Source: Anaerolineae bacterium (lineage in GTDB: Bacteria; Chloroflexota; Anaerolineae; 4572-78; J111). Taken from it: a stretch of 64,000 nucleotides of DNA. The DNA is taken from the NCBI GenBank assembly GCA_023382535.1, contig JAHDWA010000038.1:40620-104619 (forward strand), written 5' to 3'. The notes beneath the pieces are model-generated. The model made no database searches and was not told the DNA's origin. It saw only the letters and a program-made list of their open reading frames with translations. A program made the position numbers and the translations under genes. Positions 33,000-41,276 of the stretch are shown here, in pieces. How positions within the stretch are numbered: the first letter of the stretch is position 1; each line of letters opens with the position of its first letter.

Positions 33000-33797
33000 C
33001 TACTTCTTCAACCCCTGCTCATCCCGATACATATCGCTGGCTTCATCCATCACAGCGCGGAGCTTTTTGACCGCCGCTTCGATCTGGCCGGCGCCGGGAA
33101 CAAACTTGCCCTGCGGGCCCTTCAGCAGCGGCGAGGAGAACTCGCCAACGGTCATCCCGGCCTTGATGAAGTCGGCCACGTTGCCGGCGTTGAGGCCGCC
33201 GTCTTCCATCAACTCCATCTGCCCTTCCAGCCCGGCGGCGACAATCATTTCGTGCATGCGCCGGATGTTGTCAATCATAATGTCGTCCATCGTGTGCGGG
33301 CTTTTGCCGGCCTCTTTGACCCAGAAATGGGCGCGGCTCTCGTACTCGATGATATCAATGTAGGGTAAAATGTACTGCTCAAAGGTGTTGATCGGCCAGC
33401 CCTGCCAGGCCCACACGCCGACCTTCAACCCCAGCGCATCTTTGATGTAGGTGATAGCCTGGATGGTCAGTTCATCCATCGTTTCCAGGGGCAGGGTGAT
33501 CATATCAACGCCCAGATCGGCCAACTGCTTGAATACGTCAAAGCTGGGGCGGATCATTTGCAGTTGCGCTTCGATTTCCAGATTGGTGCTCTTGCGGGTG
33601 GCCTCGATGATGTCGAAACCGCCGCGCGGCATGCCAAAGTCCATATACTTGCCATCGCGAACCTCAATGTGAATCCAATCTACCCCCGCTGCTTCCAGTT
33701 CCTGCACCTGCGCCCCCAGCACCGCGTAGTCGGCCCAGAACAGGCCGGCGGAGATTTTGCATTTTTGGCTGACTTTGCCAATGGTGTCTTTTGTCAT
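33000..33797 (-). CDS. Ribulose-phosphate 3-epimerase-like TIM-barrel protein with changed metal site
   Basis: 265 residues. The fold is recognised from WIHIEVRDGKYMDFG, which matches the WxHxDVMDG motif of ribulose-phosphate 3-epimerase, and from the late MEDGGLNAGNV matching VDGGI. The first metal ligand pair reads His-x-Glu instead of His-x-Asp, and the second His (in DVHLM of true epimerases) is replaced within LEIEAQLQM. A changed or lost metal site suggests another sugar phosphate or reaction. It is also longer than the usual 220 or so residues. The gene lies in the putative sugar regulon, between the reductase and an alcohol dehydrogenase. Confidence 0.8.
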   Translation of the reverse strand: MTKDTIGKVSQKCKISAGLFWADYAVLGAQVQELEAAGVDWIHIEVRDGKYMDFGMPRGGFDIIEATRKSTNLEIEAQLQMIRPSFDVFKQLADLGVDMITLPLETMDELTIQAITYIKDALGLKVGVWAWQGWPINTFEQYILPYIDIIEYESRAHFWVKEAGKSPHTMDDIMIDNIRRMHEMIVAAGLEGQMELMEDGGLNAGNVADFIKAGMTVGEFSSPLLKGPQGKFVPGAGQIEAAVKKLRAVMDEASDMYRDEQGLKK

Positions 33798-33873
33798 AGC
33801 TTTAATATTCCTTTCGCATGAATAATTTTTGTGGAGGCTAAGGCTAATTGATCCTAATTTCTCAGCCTTAGCC

Positions 33874-34905
33874 TTAGCCTTGAATTGTTTCTACCAACAC
33901 CTTCATCCCCTGCCCCGAACGCATCAACTCAACACCCTGGGCCAGTTCTGACAACGGTACCCGGTGGGTGATAAGTTGTGACGGCTGCAATCGTCGGCTT
34001 TCGAGCAGTTGCACAGTTTGTTCAAAAGGATTGAGGCCGACGAAGGTACCGTGGAGGGTCAGGTCGTAACGGGTGATGGTGTACTGGTTGACCGGCGGGT
34101 TGTCGTGTGGCCGCAGTCCAAACAAAATGACCTGCCCGCCGCGCCGGGCCAGCTTAATGGCTGTAGCCATCTGGTTGCCGACCGCATCCACGACGACATC
34201 CGCGCCCAGTCCGGTGATCTCCTGTACAGCCTGGGGCAGGTCTACCTGGGCCGGGTTGAGGATCGCATCTACTCCCATTTCTTCGGCAAAGCTGAGGCGG
34301 TAGGGCGAGATGTCGGCCACCATGATCCGGCCCGCGCCCAGCAGCCGGTAGGTCTGGGCAAAGAGCAACCCCATGGGGCCAGCTCCGATAATCGCCACAT
34401 TGTCCCCGGCCTGGAGGGGCGCGCGCGCCACCGAGCCGACCACGCAGGAAAGCGGTTCAAAAAAAGCGGCGTCGTCGCGCGGCACGGCGGCGCTGATTTT
34501 GTAAAGGGCGCTTTGTGGCGCGGCCAGGTAGGGGGCAAAAGCGCCGTCAATGGTCGTGCCAATGGTCCTGTAGTGAGCACATTGGTTGTCCAGCCCGCGC
34601 CGGCAGTATGGACACTGGCCGCAGGTCAGCCGGGGAGCGATGACCACCCGGTCGCCGGGATGCAGGCCGCTGACGCTTGTGCCCACGGCTTCGACCACGC
34701 CCACGCCTTCGTGGCCGATTATGATGTTGGGTGTGGCCTTGTGCGCCGGCGGCACGGCCAGGATATTCAAATCGGTGCCGCAGATGCCGCAGGCTTCGAT
34801 TTTTACCAGCACGTCGCCGGGCTGCTCGATTTGCGGGACAGGCCGCTCTTCGTATTCCAGCCGGCCCTCGCCTTTGAAAATGGGGACATACATTGTTCTT
34901 GACAT
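33874..34905 (-). CDS. Zinc-dependent medium-chain alcohol/polyol dehydrogenase
   Basis: 343 residues from the ATG at 34905, preceded by AAGGA. The catalytic zinc site begins with CGICGTD and GHEGVGVVE. The structural zinc Cys cluster is CGQCPYCRRGLDNQC. The NAD-binding loop is IIGAGPMGLLFAQ. It belongs to the sorbitol/threonine dehydrogenase group and would oxidise a polyol or sugar alcohol to a ketose. It is the first enzyme gene after the SorC-type regulator on the - strand, so it is probably under its control. Confidence 0.92.
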   Translation of the reverse strand: MSRTMYVPIFKGEGRLEYEERPVPQIEQPGDVLVKIEACGICGTDLNILAVPPAHKATPNIIIGHEGVGVVEAVGTSVSGLHPGDRVVIAPRLTCGQCPYCRRGLDNQCAHYRTIGTTIDGAFAPYLAAPQSALYKISAAVPRDDAAFFEPLSCVVGSVARAPLQAGDNVAIIGAGPMGLLFAQTYRLLGAGRIMVADISPYRLSFAEEMGVDAILNPAQVDLPQAVQEITGLGADVVVDAVGNQMATAIKLARRGGQVILFGLRPHDNPPVNQYTITRYDLTLHGTFVGLNPFEQTVQLLESRRLQPSQLITHRVPLSELAQGVELMRSGQGMKVLVETIQG

Positions 34906-34921
34906 GAATTCCTTAGGGCTG

Positions 34922-34951
34922 CGTGTTGCGTAAAACGGAATACGCAATACG
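34922..34951. repeat. Short word-repeat hairpin
   Basis: CGTGTTGCGTA (34922-34932) pairs with TACGCAATACG (34941-34951) at 10 of 11 positions, in the 53-base gap between regulator and dehydrogenase genes. Confidence 0.65.
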
Positions 34952-34958
34952 TTTTCTT

Positions 34959-35915
34959 TCAGTCACGATTCAGTCTCAACACCTCACGAGCCGCGTTATC
35001 ATCCGTGCAGAGCACATTGATGGCCCCGGTACGCAGGCCGCCCAGGATGGCTTTGGCTTTGGCCTGGCCCATCGCCACGGCCAGGGTGGTCGAAATCTGG
35101 CGTAGTTCGGCCAGGGTAATGCTGATGACCCGTTGATTGTACTCGCACGGATGAAGTTTTCCCTCGAGGGTATAAATCTGCCCGGCCACATCGCCGACTG
35201 CGCCGCCGGCGACTAAAGCGGCCAGTTCATCGGGGGTGATGAAACCGGCTTTGATAAAACCGGATGTCGCCGGGTCGAGGTTGCCGATGCCCAACAGGGC
35301 CACGTCTGCCTCCCGCGCGGCCATGAGCACCCGGTTGATTTCACGTTGGCGGCGCAGCACCTCGGCGGCCTCGATGCTGTCGGCCATTAGTGGGGAGGAC
35401 AGGTAAAGCACCTCGCCTTCCAGCTTTTGGGCCAGGTGGCGGGCCAGGGTGGCGCTGTCTACCTCCTGCATGGAGAAGGGCATACTGCCCATGGCCTGGG
35501 CCACGCGCACTTTGGCCTGGAAATCGGGGCTGATGGCGTTGATGGTTTCGTAAGTGGACCGGCCCAGGCAGACGGCCATGGTCGAGCCGTCGGTCAGAAC
35601 GCGCTCCAGGTAGTGGGCAGCGAGCTGGCCCAGGGGTTGCAGGGCCGGGGGACGATGCGGCGAGAGCGTTTTGAGGACCAGGGCCTCTTTCAGCCCAAAG
35701 GTCTGGGCCAACTGCTTTTCCAGGTCCGAGTCGCGCTCGATGGGCCAGTTGATGGTGATCTGAACGACTCGCTCGGACCGAGCCTGCTTGAGCAGGCGGT
35801 AGACCTTAACCCTCGACAGACCCAACTGGGTGCCGATTTCGGTCTGGGTCATATCCTGTTCGTAATACATCGAGGCCACCTGGGCCAAAAGATCGTGCTG
35901 GCTGCTTTCGAGCAT
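34959..35915 (-). CDS. SorC/DeoR-type sugar-responsive transcriptional regulator
   Basis: 318 residues from the ATG at 35915; an upstream in-frame ATG at 35960 would place the operators inside the gene. The N-terminal HTH is MTQTEIGTQLGLSRVKVYRLLKQAR (about residues 21-45). The rest is the SorC sugar-binding domain, related to NagB-like sugar-phosphate isomerases (VCLGRSTYETINAI, ALLGIGNLDPATSGF, GDVAGQIYTLEG). Such proteins bind phosphorylated sugars. Two palindromic sites lie immediately upstream, pointing to autoregulation and control of the - strand genes 26964-34905. Confidence 0.92.
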   Translation of the reverse strand: MLESSQHDLLAQVASMYYEQDMTQTEIGTQLGLSRVKVYRLLKQARSERVVQITINWPIERDSDLEKQLAQTFGLKEALVLKTLSPHRPPALQPLGQLAAHYLERVLTDGSTMAVCLGRSTYETINAISPDFQAKVRVAQAMGSMPFSMQEVDSATLARHLAQKLEGEVLYLSSPLMADSIEAAEVLRRQREINRVLMAAREADVALLGIGNLDPATSGFIKAGFITPDELAALVAGGAVGDVAGQIYTLEGKLHPCEYNQRVISITLAELRQISTTLAVAMGQAKAKAILGGLRTGAINVLCTDDNAAREVLRLNRD

Positions 35916-35925
35916 AGGTAAAAAT

Positions 35926-35939
35926 TGTGCAATTGCACA
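35926..35939. promoter_or_regulatory. Operator 1 of the SorC-type regulator (perfect palindrome)
   Basis: TGTGCAATTGCACA is a perfect 14-bp palindrome, 11 bases upstream of the regulator's start codon. With the near-identical site at 35946 it repeats at a 20-base interval, about two helical turns. Confidence 0.75.
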
Positions 35940-35945
35940 TAAAAC

Positions 35946-35959
35946 TGTGTGATTGCACA
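35946..35959. promoter_or_regulatory. Operator 2 of the SorC-type regulator
   Basis: TGTGTGATTGCACA differs from operator 1 at two positions and keeps the outer TGTG and TTGCACA. The equal spacing suggests cooperative binding of a tetramer, as is usual in this family. Confidence 0.7.
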
Positions 35960-36032
35960 TAGCATAACATGCTTTGGGTCAGTTGTCAAGAGAAGAATTC
36001 AGCATCCACTTCTTTGCCTCACTGGTCCTGGC

Positions 36033-38594
36033 TTACTTTCCCGATCCCACACTGACCCGGTCCAGGCTGACCGAGAAGGGCTGCCCGGAGCAGCGGATGA
36101 CCTGGAACTGGACGGTCGCCGCCTGACCGGGCCAGGTAGACAGATCATAGGCGGCAAAAGCCCACTCTGAAGCCGGCTCTACCTCGCCAGGAGCCGCCAG
36201 GTAGTAGGCTTGTCCCTCAATCAACAGAGCGACCTCCAGCCAGGCAGTGTCGGGCGAAGCTTGAGGCGGGGAGATTTTATACAAAAAGGATAAAAACGGG
36301 GCCGGGTCTGGGGGAATCTTGACCGGCTGGCGCAGCGCCCAGAGCTGGCCGGCCTGGCCATCCGGGCAGGAGATCGGCTCGCCGGTACCGTCGCCCAGGC
36401 GGGCAGCGGCCTGGCCGTCGAAGGCGTCAATGGATAGGTTGACCTGCCCGGCCCACTCCCACACATTCCAGACTTGATCGCCCTCAAAATCTCCGCTGGT
36501 AACGGCATTTAGCGGCGAAGCGAGGGTCACAGTGATGGTTGTCGAGGCGCCGGTCATCTTTATCCGCTGGAGTGCGGGCCAGCTTCCGTAGCCGGGGGCG
36601 CTGGCCTGGAGTTCGTAGTCGCCGGGGAGCAAGGGCAGGGGCAGCCACTTCCCATCTTGATTGGCGGCGAGCTTTTCCTGAGTATTCGGCCCGGTCACGG
36701 CGACGCTGGCATTGGCGACCGGCTTGCCGTCGGGACCCAGCACCACACCGGCCAGCGTTGGGCCGGAGACAATCAGCGTGGTTGTCTCCGGCTGAGCGGG
36801 TGGCGGTGCTTCGTTGCCGCCTTGATCACGGGCACGCACGGCAAAGCTGTAGCGATGATCTACCTGGCCGCTGTACCTGGCTTCGCTGGAAGCGGTGTTA
36901 GCCAGCCACAATGTAAGCGGCCCGTCGTCTTCGCTGACGTAGACGTCATAGCCGGCAATGCCGGAACCGAGGTCTTCCCCGCGCCACTGAACCAGGAAGG
37001 TGGGCGGGCTGGAAGGGGGGAGAGGCTGGATTTCGGTCTGGGGCGGCAGGGTGTCCCGTTCCACCAGGATAAAGGGCTGGCCCCCGATTTGATAGGTTGT
37101 GTCGCCGGGCTGCGCGCCGTTGCGATTGGTCGCCGCGGGCAGGGCCAGGGTGTAGAGGCCGTTAGTAGGGGTCAGGGTCAAGGTGCGGCTGAAACCCACC
37201 GTACCGGAGAGGGTTTCGGTCGGCTCGACCCAGTAGAGATGGGCGGTCTGGCCGGTGGCGCTCACCGTCGCCGTAGCGGTCAAGCCCTGCGAAGCCCACA
37301 GCACCATCAGGCGTGACCCGTCGCCAGGCCGGTAAAAGGCGACCCGATCCTGTTCGTACTGCTTGTCCCGCCACAGGGGAGTCACCTCCCGGAACTGTTC
37401 CGTCGCCAGTTGGTAGGCGGCATAGGCGGGGCGAGGCTTGCCCTCGGCAGGATTGCAGGCGTGAGGGCTAAAATTCTGGCGCAGGCCGTAGGCGCTCGAC
37501 GGGCCGTCGCCGCAGTCGTCGTGCAGTTGGAAATGGTAGTAACGTTCCACACCGTTATAAAAGGCCAGGGCCGAGTTCTGAATGATGTAAGCGGCCTGTT
37601 CCACCATCGTCCCGCGCAGGGGCGCATCCGGGGCAACCTGATGGGCTGTGGCCGGATAGTCATCCCAAACCGACACGCCGCTCTCGGTAATCCAGATAGG
37701 TGTCTTTTCCAGCCCAAAGCGGTCCAGGGTGGCGCGGGCCTGCTGAATGAGCTGCTCGCTGCGATAGACATTCTGGTAGTGATGAAAGGAAAAAACGTCG
37801 AAATAAGCGCGGCTGGGGTCGCCGCCGGCCTGGCGCAGCAGCGTCGGAAACCAGACACGCTGCTCATAAAAAGCCAGGCCGCCCAGCATCACCGTCGCCT
37901 GGGGATCGGCGGTTTTGATGCTTTTGTAGGCCACCTCCAGCAGGCGGTAATATTCTTCCGCCGTGCCGTTCCAAAAGAGGTAATAATCCGGCTCGTTCCA
38001 GACCTCCCAATAGCGCACCCCTACCCGGCGGGACCAGCCCTGCTGCCGGGCCAGGAGACCCTGGGGGCGGTAACGTTCCACCGTTGCAAAGACAAAACTG
38101 GCCCAGGCGTTGGCCGGGTTGATGCTTTTGCCGGGACCGGGGATATCGCTGCCGTCGCTAAAGATAGGTTCGCCTAGGCTGTCGGGAGGTGAAATTGCGC
38201 CATTGGCGCTATCCTGGCTATGGTGAAGCGGGGTACCCAATAAGATGACAACCGGAGTAATGCCGTGAGCCAGGTCCTGGGCCACCAGGGAGTCGTAATC
38301 GTGGCTGCTCTCGCCATGAGCACCGACATAGCCGCCCTCGTCTACCCAATGCCAGTAAAGCGGCCAGCGGTCCCAGGTCGCGCCAGCGGCCAGGGCGCCC
38401 TCGTAGCGAGCGTCGCTGGCGAGGTGGTCGGGAGTGCTGATAAAACAAAGGCCGAAGCGATTGTTGCCCTGGGCAACCTCCGGGATGCCCGGCCCGGCGA
38501 AATACCAGAGCGTCACCAGGGACATGGTCAGGTCGGCCAGGAGCAGAAGCGCGACGACAATCAGCCAGTCACGAGGATTTTTAGCGCGGATCAA
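36033..38594 (-). CDS. Membrane-anchored glycoside hydrolase (clan A, GH39-like) with beta-sandwich domains
   Basis: 853 residues. A single N-terminal membrane helix (WLIVVALLLLADLTMSLVTLW) acts as anchor or signal. The catalytic barrel carries the acid/base Glu201 in WNEPD and the nucleophile Glu304 in ITESG, about 100 residues apart as in clan A families such as GH39. After about residue 500 come an Fn3-like domain, a carboxypeptidase-regulatory-like domain (LAGVVLGPDGKPVANASVAV) and a C-terminal jelly-roll domain that may bind carbohydrate. It should act outside the membrane on a glycan or glycoside. Family number is by eye and not firm. Confidence 0.8.
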   Translation of the reverse strand: MIRAKNPRDWLIVVALLLLADLTMSLVTLWYFAGPGIPEVAQGNNRFGLCFISTPDHLASDARYEGALAAGATWDRWPLYWHWVDEGGYVGAHGESSHDYDSLVAQDLAHGITPVVILLGTPLHHSQDSANGAISPPDSLGEPIFSDGSDIPGPGKSINPANAWASFVFATVERYRPQGLLARQQGWSRRVGVRYWEVWNEPDYYLFWNGTAEEYYRLLEVAYKSIKTADPQATVMLGGLAFYEQRVWFPTLLRQAGGDPSRAYFDVFSFHHYQNVYRSEQLIQQARATLDRFGLEKTPIWITESGVSVWDDYPATAHQVAPDAPLRGTMVEQAAYIIQNSALAFYNGVERYYHFQLHDDCGDGPSSAYGLRQNFSPHACNPAEGKPRPAYAAYQLATEQFREVTPLWRDKQYEQDRVAFYRPGDGSRLMVLWASQGLTATATVSATGQTAHLYWVEPTETLSGTVGFSRTLTLTPTNGLYTLALPAATNRNGAQPGDTTYQIGGQPFILVERDTLPPQTEIQPLPPSSPPTFLVQWRGEDLGSGIAGYDVYVSEDDGPLTLWLANTASSEARYSGQVDHRYSFAVRARDQGGNEAPPPAQPETTTLIVSGPTLAGVVLGPDGKPVANASVAVTGPNTQEKLAANQDGKWLPLPLLPGDYELQASAPGYGSWPALQRIKMTGASTTITVTLASPLNAVTSGDFEGDQVWNVWEWAGQVNLSIDAFDGQAAARLGDGTGEPISCPDGQAGQLWALRQPVKIPPDPAPFLSFLYKISPPQASPDTAWLEVALLIEGQAYYLAAPGEVEPASEWAFAAYDLSTWPGQAATVQFQVIRCSGQPFSVSLDRVSVGSGK

Positions 38595-38621
38595 AAGGGA
38601 TTCCTGAGAAAATAACCCTCA

Positions 38622-38642
38622 CCCCCTGCTCAAGGCAGGGGG
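38622..38642. repeat. Small hairpin overlapping a stop codon
   Basis: CCCCCTGC (38622-38629) pairs with GCAGGGGG (38635-38642). The stop codon of the next - strand gene (38630-38632) lies in the loop, so the hairpin supplies the last residues of that protein. Confidence 0.7.
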
Positions 38643-40072
38643 AGAGCTTCTAAGGCCGGTTTGGGAGTCAAATCGGTGTGCCACAGGCCGAAAAAGTGCT
38701 CTTCGTTGGGAGGCTGGCCGGCGGCAGGGACAAAGTCGAAGGCCGTCCAGACGACCCAGCCGGCCAGCTTTTGGGCCTCCGCCACTCGAATCACGTGGCC
38801 CAGGGTATCGGCCTGCTCCGCTTCAGCGCGGAAGGCGGCGGGGTCGTCGGCCCAGCTATGATAGCCCACTTCTCCCAGAAGTAAGGGTTTGTCGGTGGTC
38901 TGCCGGTACTGGTTGATCCGTTGTTGCAGTTCATTGGCCTCGGTCCAGTGATGGAAGGAGAGAAAATCCACATACGGCTCGGTCGGCAGGGGATCGCCCC
39001 ACCAGCCGGCAGTGATGAGGTGGTGCGGGTCATTCTCGCGGACAATCGGGCTGATGTGGGCCAGCCAATCCGTAACTTCTTGCTGAGTAAAGCGGGCATC
39101 CTCGGCGGATTGGGCGCCGTGGTTGATGTCGCCTTCGTTGCGCAGGTCCCAGGCCAGCAGGCTCGGCTGGTTGCGATAGCGGCGGACGATGTAGACGGTC
39201 TGGTTGTCGTAATGGGCAAAGTCGGTGTAGAGCGGGCGGAAGGTCAGGTCAGGCAAATCGTTGAGAGTCACAATGAGCTTAAGATCGCGTTCCTCGGCCA
39301 GGGCAAACAGTTTATCAAGGGTGGCGAAGGCAGCTTCGTTGGGAATGGCGTCTTCGGGCTGGCAGGTAAAGAGCGGTTCGTTCCAGAGAAAGACGCGCAG
39401 GGTGTTGAACCCGGCCCCTTTGATCAGGTCCAGCTCCTCGGCCATATCCGTGGGGTTAGCCTCAGTGATGAAACGCTGCCAGGGAGCGCGGCGGGGATAG
39501 TAGTTGACGCCCTTCACCGGGAAGGGTTTGCCGTCGAGCTGCAACTGGTCGCCCTTGACGGTAACAAATTGGGCCGGATCGGGCGCTTCTGCCGGGGCCG
39601 GGTCAGGGCGCGGGGCGGAGGTGGACAGGCAGGCAGGCGGCGTTGGTTTAGGTAAAGCCTTCAGGCGAAAAAGGGCATCAAGGGCTTCTTTGCGCTGGGG
39701 GTCAATGGCCAGGGCGGCCCGAAATTGGACAATGGCGGTGTCAACCTCGCCCTTTTCTTCCAGGCCCACCCCATAGATGTAATGCGCGGCGTATTTTTTG
39801 CTCAGGAGGGGTTCTTCGCCGCAGGACTGGTCGGCGGCGATGAGCTGGGTCAGAGCTTCCAGGACGGACGGCCAATTATTGCCCCAATTGGCATCGAGGT
39901 CGGCGCAGGTAGCGGTGGCCGGAGTGGTGGTAGCGGTTGGAGCGGCGGCGACGGTATCCGGGGTTGCAGCGGGCGGGGTTGTAGTCGGTGGGGTGATCTG
40001 GCAGGCGGCCAGCAAATAAAGAAACAAAACAACGGTGATAACGCTTTTGTTGAATGACATCATTCGACTCAT
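38630..40072 (-). CDS. Lipoprotein glycoside hydrolase, GH5/GH2-like barrel with TPR-like N-terminal part
   Basis: 480 residues. The signal ends in the lipobox LLAAC with Cys24 as lipidation site, followed by a Thr/Pro/Ala-rich linker. A short TPR-like segment (YIYGVGLEEKGEVDTAIVQFRAALAIDP) precedes the barrel. The barrel starts at VKGVNYYPRRAPW and shows the acid/base Glu313 in LRNEGD and the nucleophile Glu401 in LGEVGY. ATG codons at 40072, 40063 and 40060 are all possible starts. It lies 35 bases downstream, in transcription order upstream, of the other glycoside hydrolase and may share its glycan. Confidence 0.82.
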   Translation of the reverse strand: MSRMMSFNKSVITVVLFLYLLAACQITPPTTTPPAATPDTVAAAPTATTTPATATCADLDANWGNNWPSVLEALTQLIAADQSCGEEPLLSKKYAAHYIYGVGLEEKGEVDTAIVQFRAALAIDPQRKEALDALFRLKALPKPTPPACLSTSAPRPDPAPAEAPDPAQFVTVKGDQLQLDGKPFPVKGVNYYPRRAPWQRFITEANPTDMAEELDLIKGAGFNTLRVFLWNEPLFTCQPEDAIPNEAAFATLDKLFALAEERDLKLIVTLNDLPDLTFRPLYTDFAHYDNQTVYIVRRYRNQPSLLAWDLRNEGDINHGAQSAEDARFTQQEVTDWLAHISPIVRENDPHHLITAGWWGDPLPTEPYVDFLSFHHWTEANELQQRINQYRQTTDKPLLLGEVGYHSWADDPAAFRAEAEQADTLGHVIRVAEAQKLAGWVVWTAFDFVPAAGQPPNEEHFFGLWHTDLTPKPALEALPLP

Positions 40073-40181
40073 CCTATTCAGGATGAAGCAAAAGTCAAAT
40101 TTTGCCGGTCAACTCTCCTCGTAATATGGAGTGCAAAAGTACACTTCTGCACTCCGATAGTTTTTGTGGGGCCAATTTCCT

Positions 40182-41090
40182 TTAACCTTGATTCGCTACG
40201 TGCTCCGCATAATAGTTGCCCCAATGCGGCTGCCGGCCGTCAACGTCGCAAAAGCCGTATTCGACTGCTAAATTCCACGAGCTGCATACCTGGCCGGATT
40301 TACTGGTGACATTCGGATCTGCTGCCAACGCGGCCACGGCTCGCCCGACGTAAAACGGTGTTTCCGAAGCAATGAAATGCGGATCTTTTTTGGCCCCTTC
40401 CGGCCAATTCGCCTCGGTCACGCCAAAGTGCTCCAGCATGGCTTCCGAACGGAGAAAACCGGGTGTCACGGCCAGGGCGGTGATGTTATGGGAGCGCAGC
40501 TCCTCGGCCATGGCGTAGGCCAGCCGGATAACCGACAGCTTGGCCAGGTCGTAAAAGAGATTGCCGCGATAGCTGAAATTATCGCCGTCGGTAATCTCGA
40601 CGATCAGGCCTTGCTGCCGTTCGATCATGAGCGGTGCGCCGTAGCGGCTGGTGCTGATGTGGGTATAGACGCCCCGCTGCTGCATCAACAATCCTTTTTC
40701 AGTGGAAAGTTCCCAGAAGGGTTTGCCCCATTCGCTCAGTTCGTCGCCGCCCCAGATGTCGTTGACCAAGATATCAAGCCGGCCTTGTTCCTTTCGTACC
40801 TGCTCGAACAGCGTCTTGACCTCATCTTCAACGGTATGGTCAACCTTGACCGGAATCCCAACCCCGCCTCGCGCTGTGACCATCTCGGCGGTTTCTTCGA
40901 TGGTTTCCGGGCGACCAGCCAGTTCAAAGGGGACGTTGATGCTGTTCTGGCGGGCTGCCAGCTTGGCCCGCGTGCTGCGGCCGGTGCAGTAAACCGTCGC
41001 CCCGGCTTCGCCGAGCATACAAGCGATCCCCCGCCCCGCCCCGCGAGTCGCCCCGGCGACGACGGCGATTTTGCCCTGCAAAGGTTTCAT
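40182..41090 (-). CDS. Short-chain dehydrogenase/reductase, long form
   Basis: A 302-residue SDR, longer than the classical 250. The cofactor loop is AGATRGAGRGIA (residues 12-23), followed by TGRSTRA, suggestive of NADP. Ser and Tyr/Lys are less standard: the region VEITDGDNFSYRGNLFYDLAKLSVIRL supplies Tyr-x-x-x-Lys as YDLAK. C-terminal extension GYFCDVDGR-like. It has its own upstream gap at 41091-41276 that also serves the divergent gene at 41277. Function unknown. Confidence 0.87.
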   Translation of the reverse strand: MKPLQGKIAVVAGATRGAGRGIACMLGEAGATVYCTGRSTRAKLAARQNSINVPFELAGRPETIEETAEMVTARGGVGIPVKVDHTVEDEVKTLFEQVRKEQGRLDILVNDIWGGDELSEWGKPFWELSTEKGLLMQQRGVYTHISTSRYGAPLMIERQQGLIVEITDGDNFSYRGNLFYDLAKLSVIRLAYAMAEELRSHNITALAVTPGFLRSEAMLEHFGVTEANWPEGAKKDPHFIASETPFYVGRAVAALAADPNVTSKSGQVCSSWNLAVEYGFCDVDGRQPHWGNYYAEHVANQG

Positions 41091-41199
41091 AGAATACCTC
41101 CATTATTGTGTATTTTATTCAACTTACGAAGTATAAGCCATCCTTCTTGACATCTTTTGTCATATTTGTATGACTTTGACCCATAAACCTTTAGTACTC

Positions 41200-41228
41200 T
41201 TGTCCTTCGTCCGCTCCTGGATTATAAT
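41200..41228 (+). promoter_or_regulatory. Sigma70-type promoter of the propeller/SpoIIE sensor
   Basis: TTGTCC at 41200-41205 and a perfect TATAAT at 41223-41228 with a 17-base spacer. A second weaker pair is TTGACA (41147-41152) with TATGAC (41169-41174). Confidence 0.7.
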
Positions 41229-41276
41229 GCTAAGGTTAATAACCCCGGTACTCTCTTAGCCATTATTCGCCAAATT

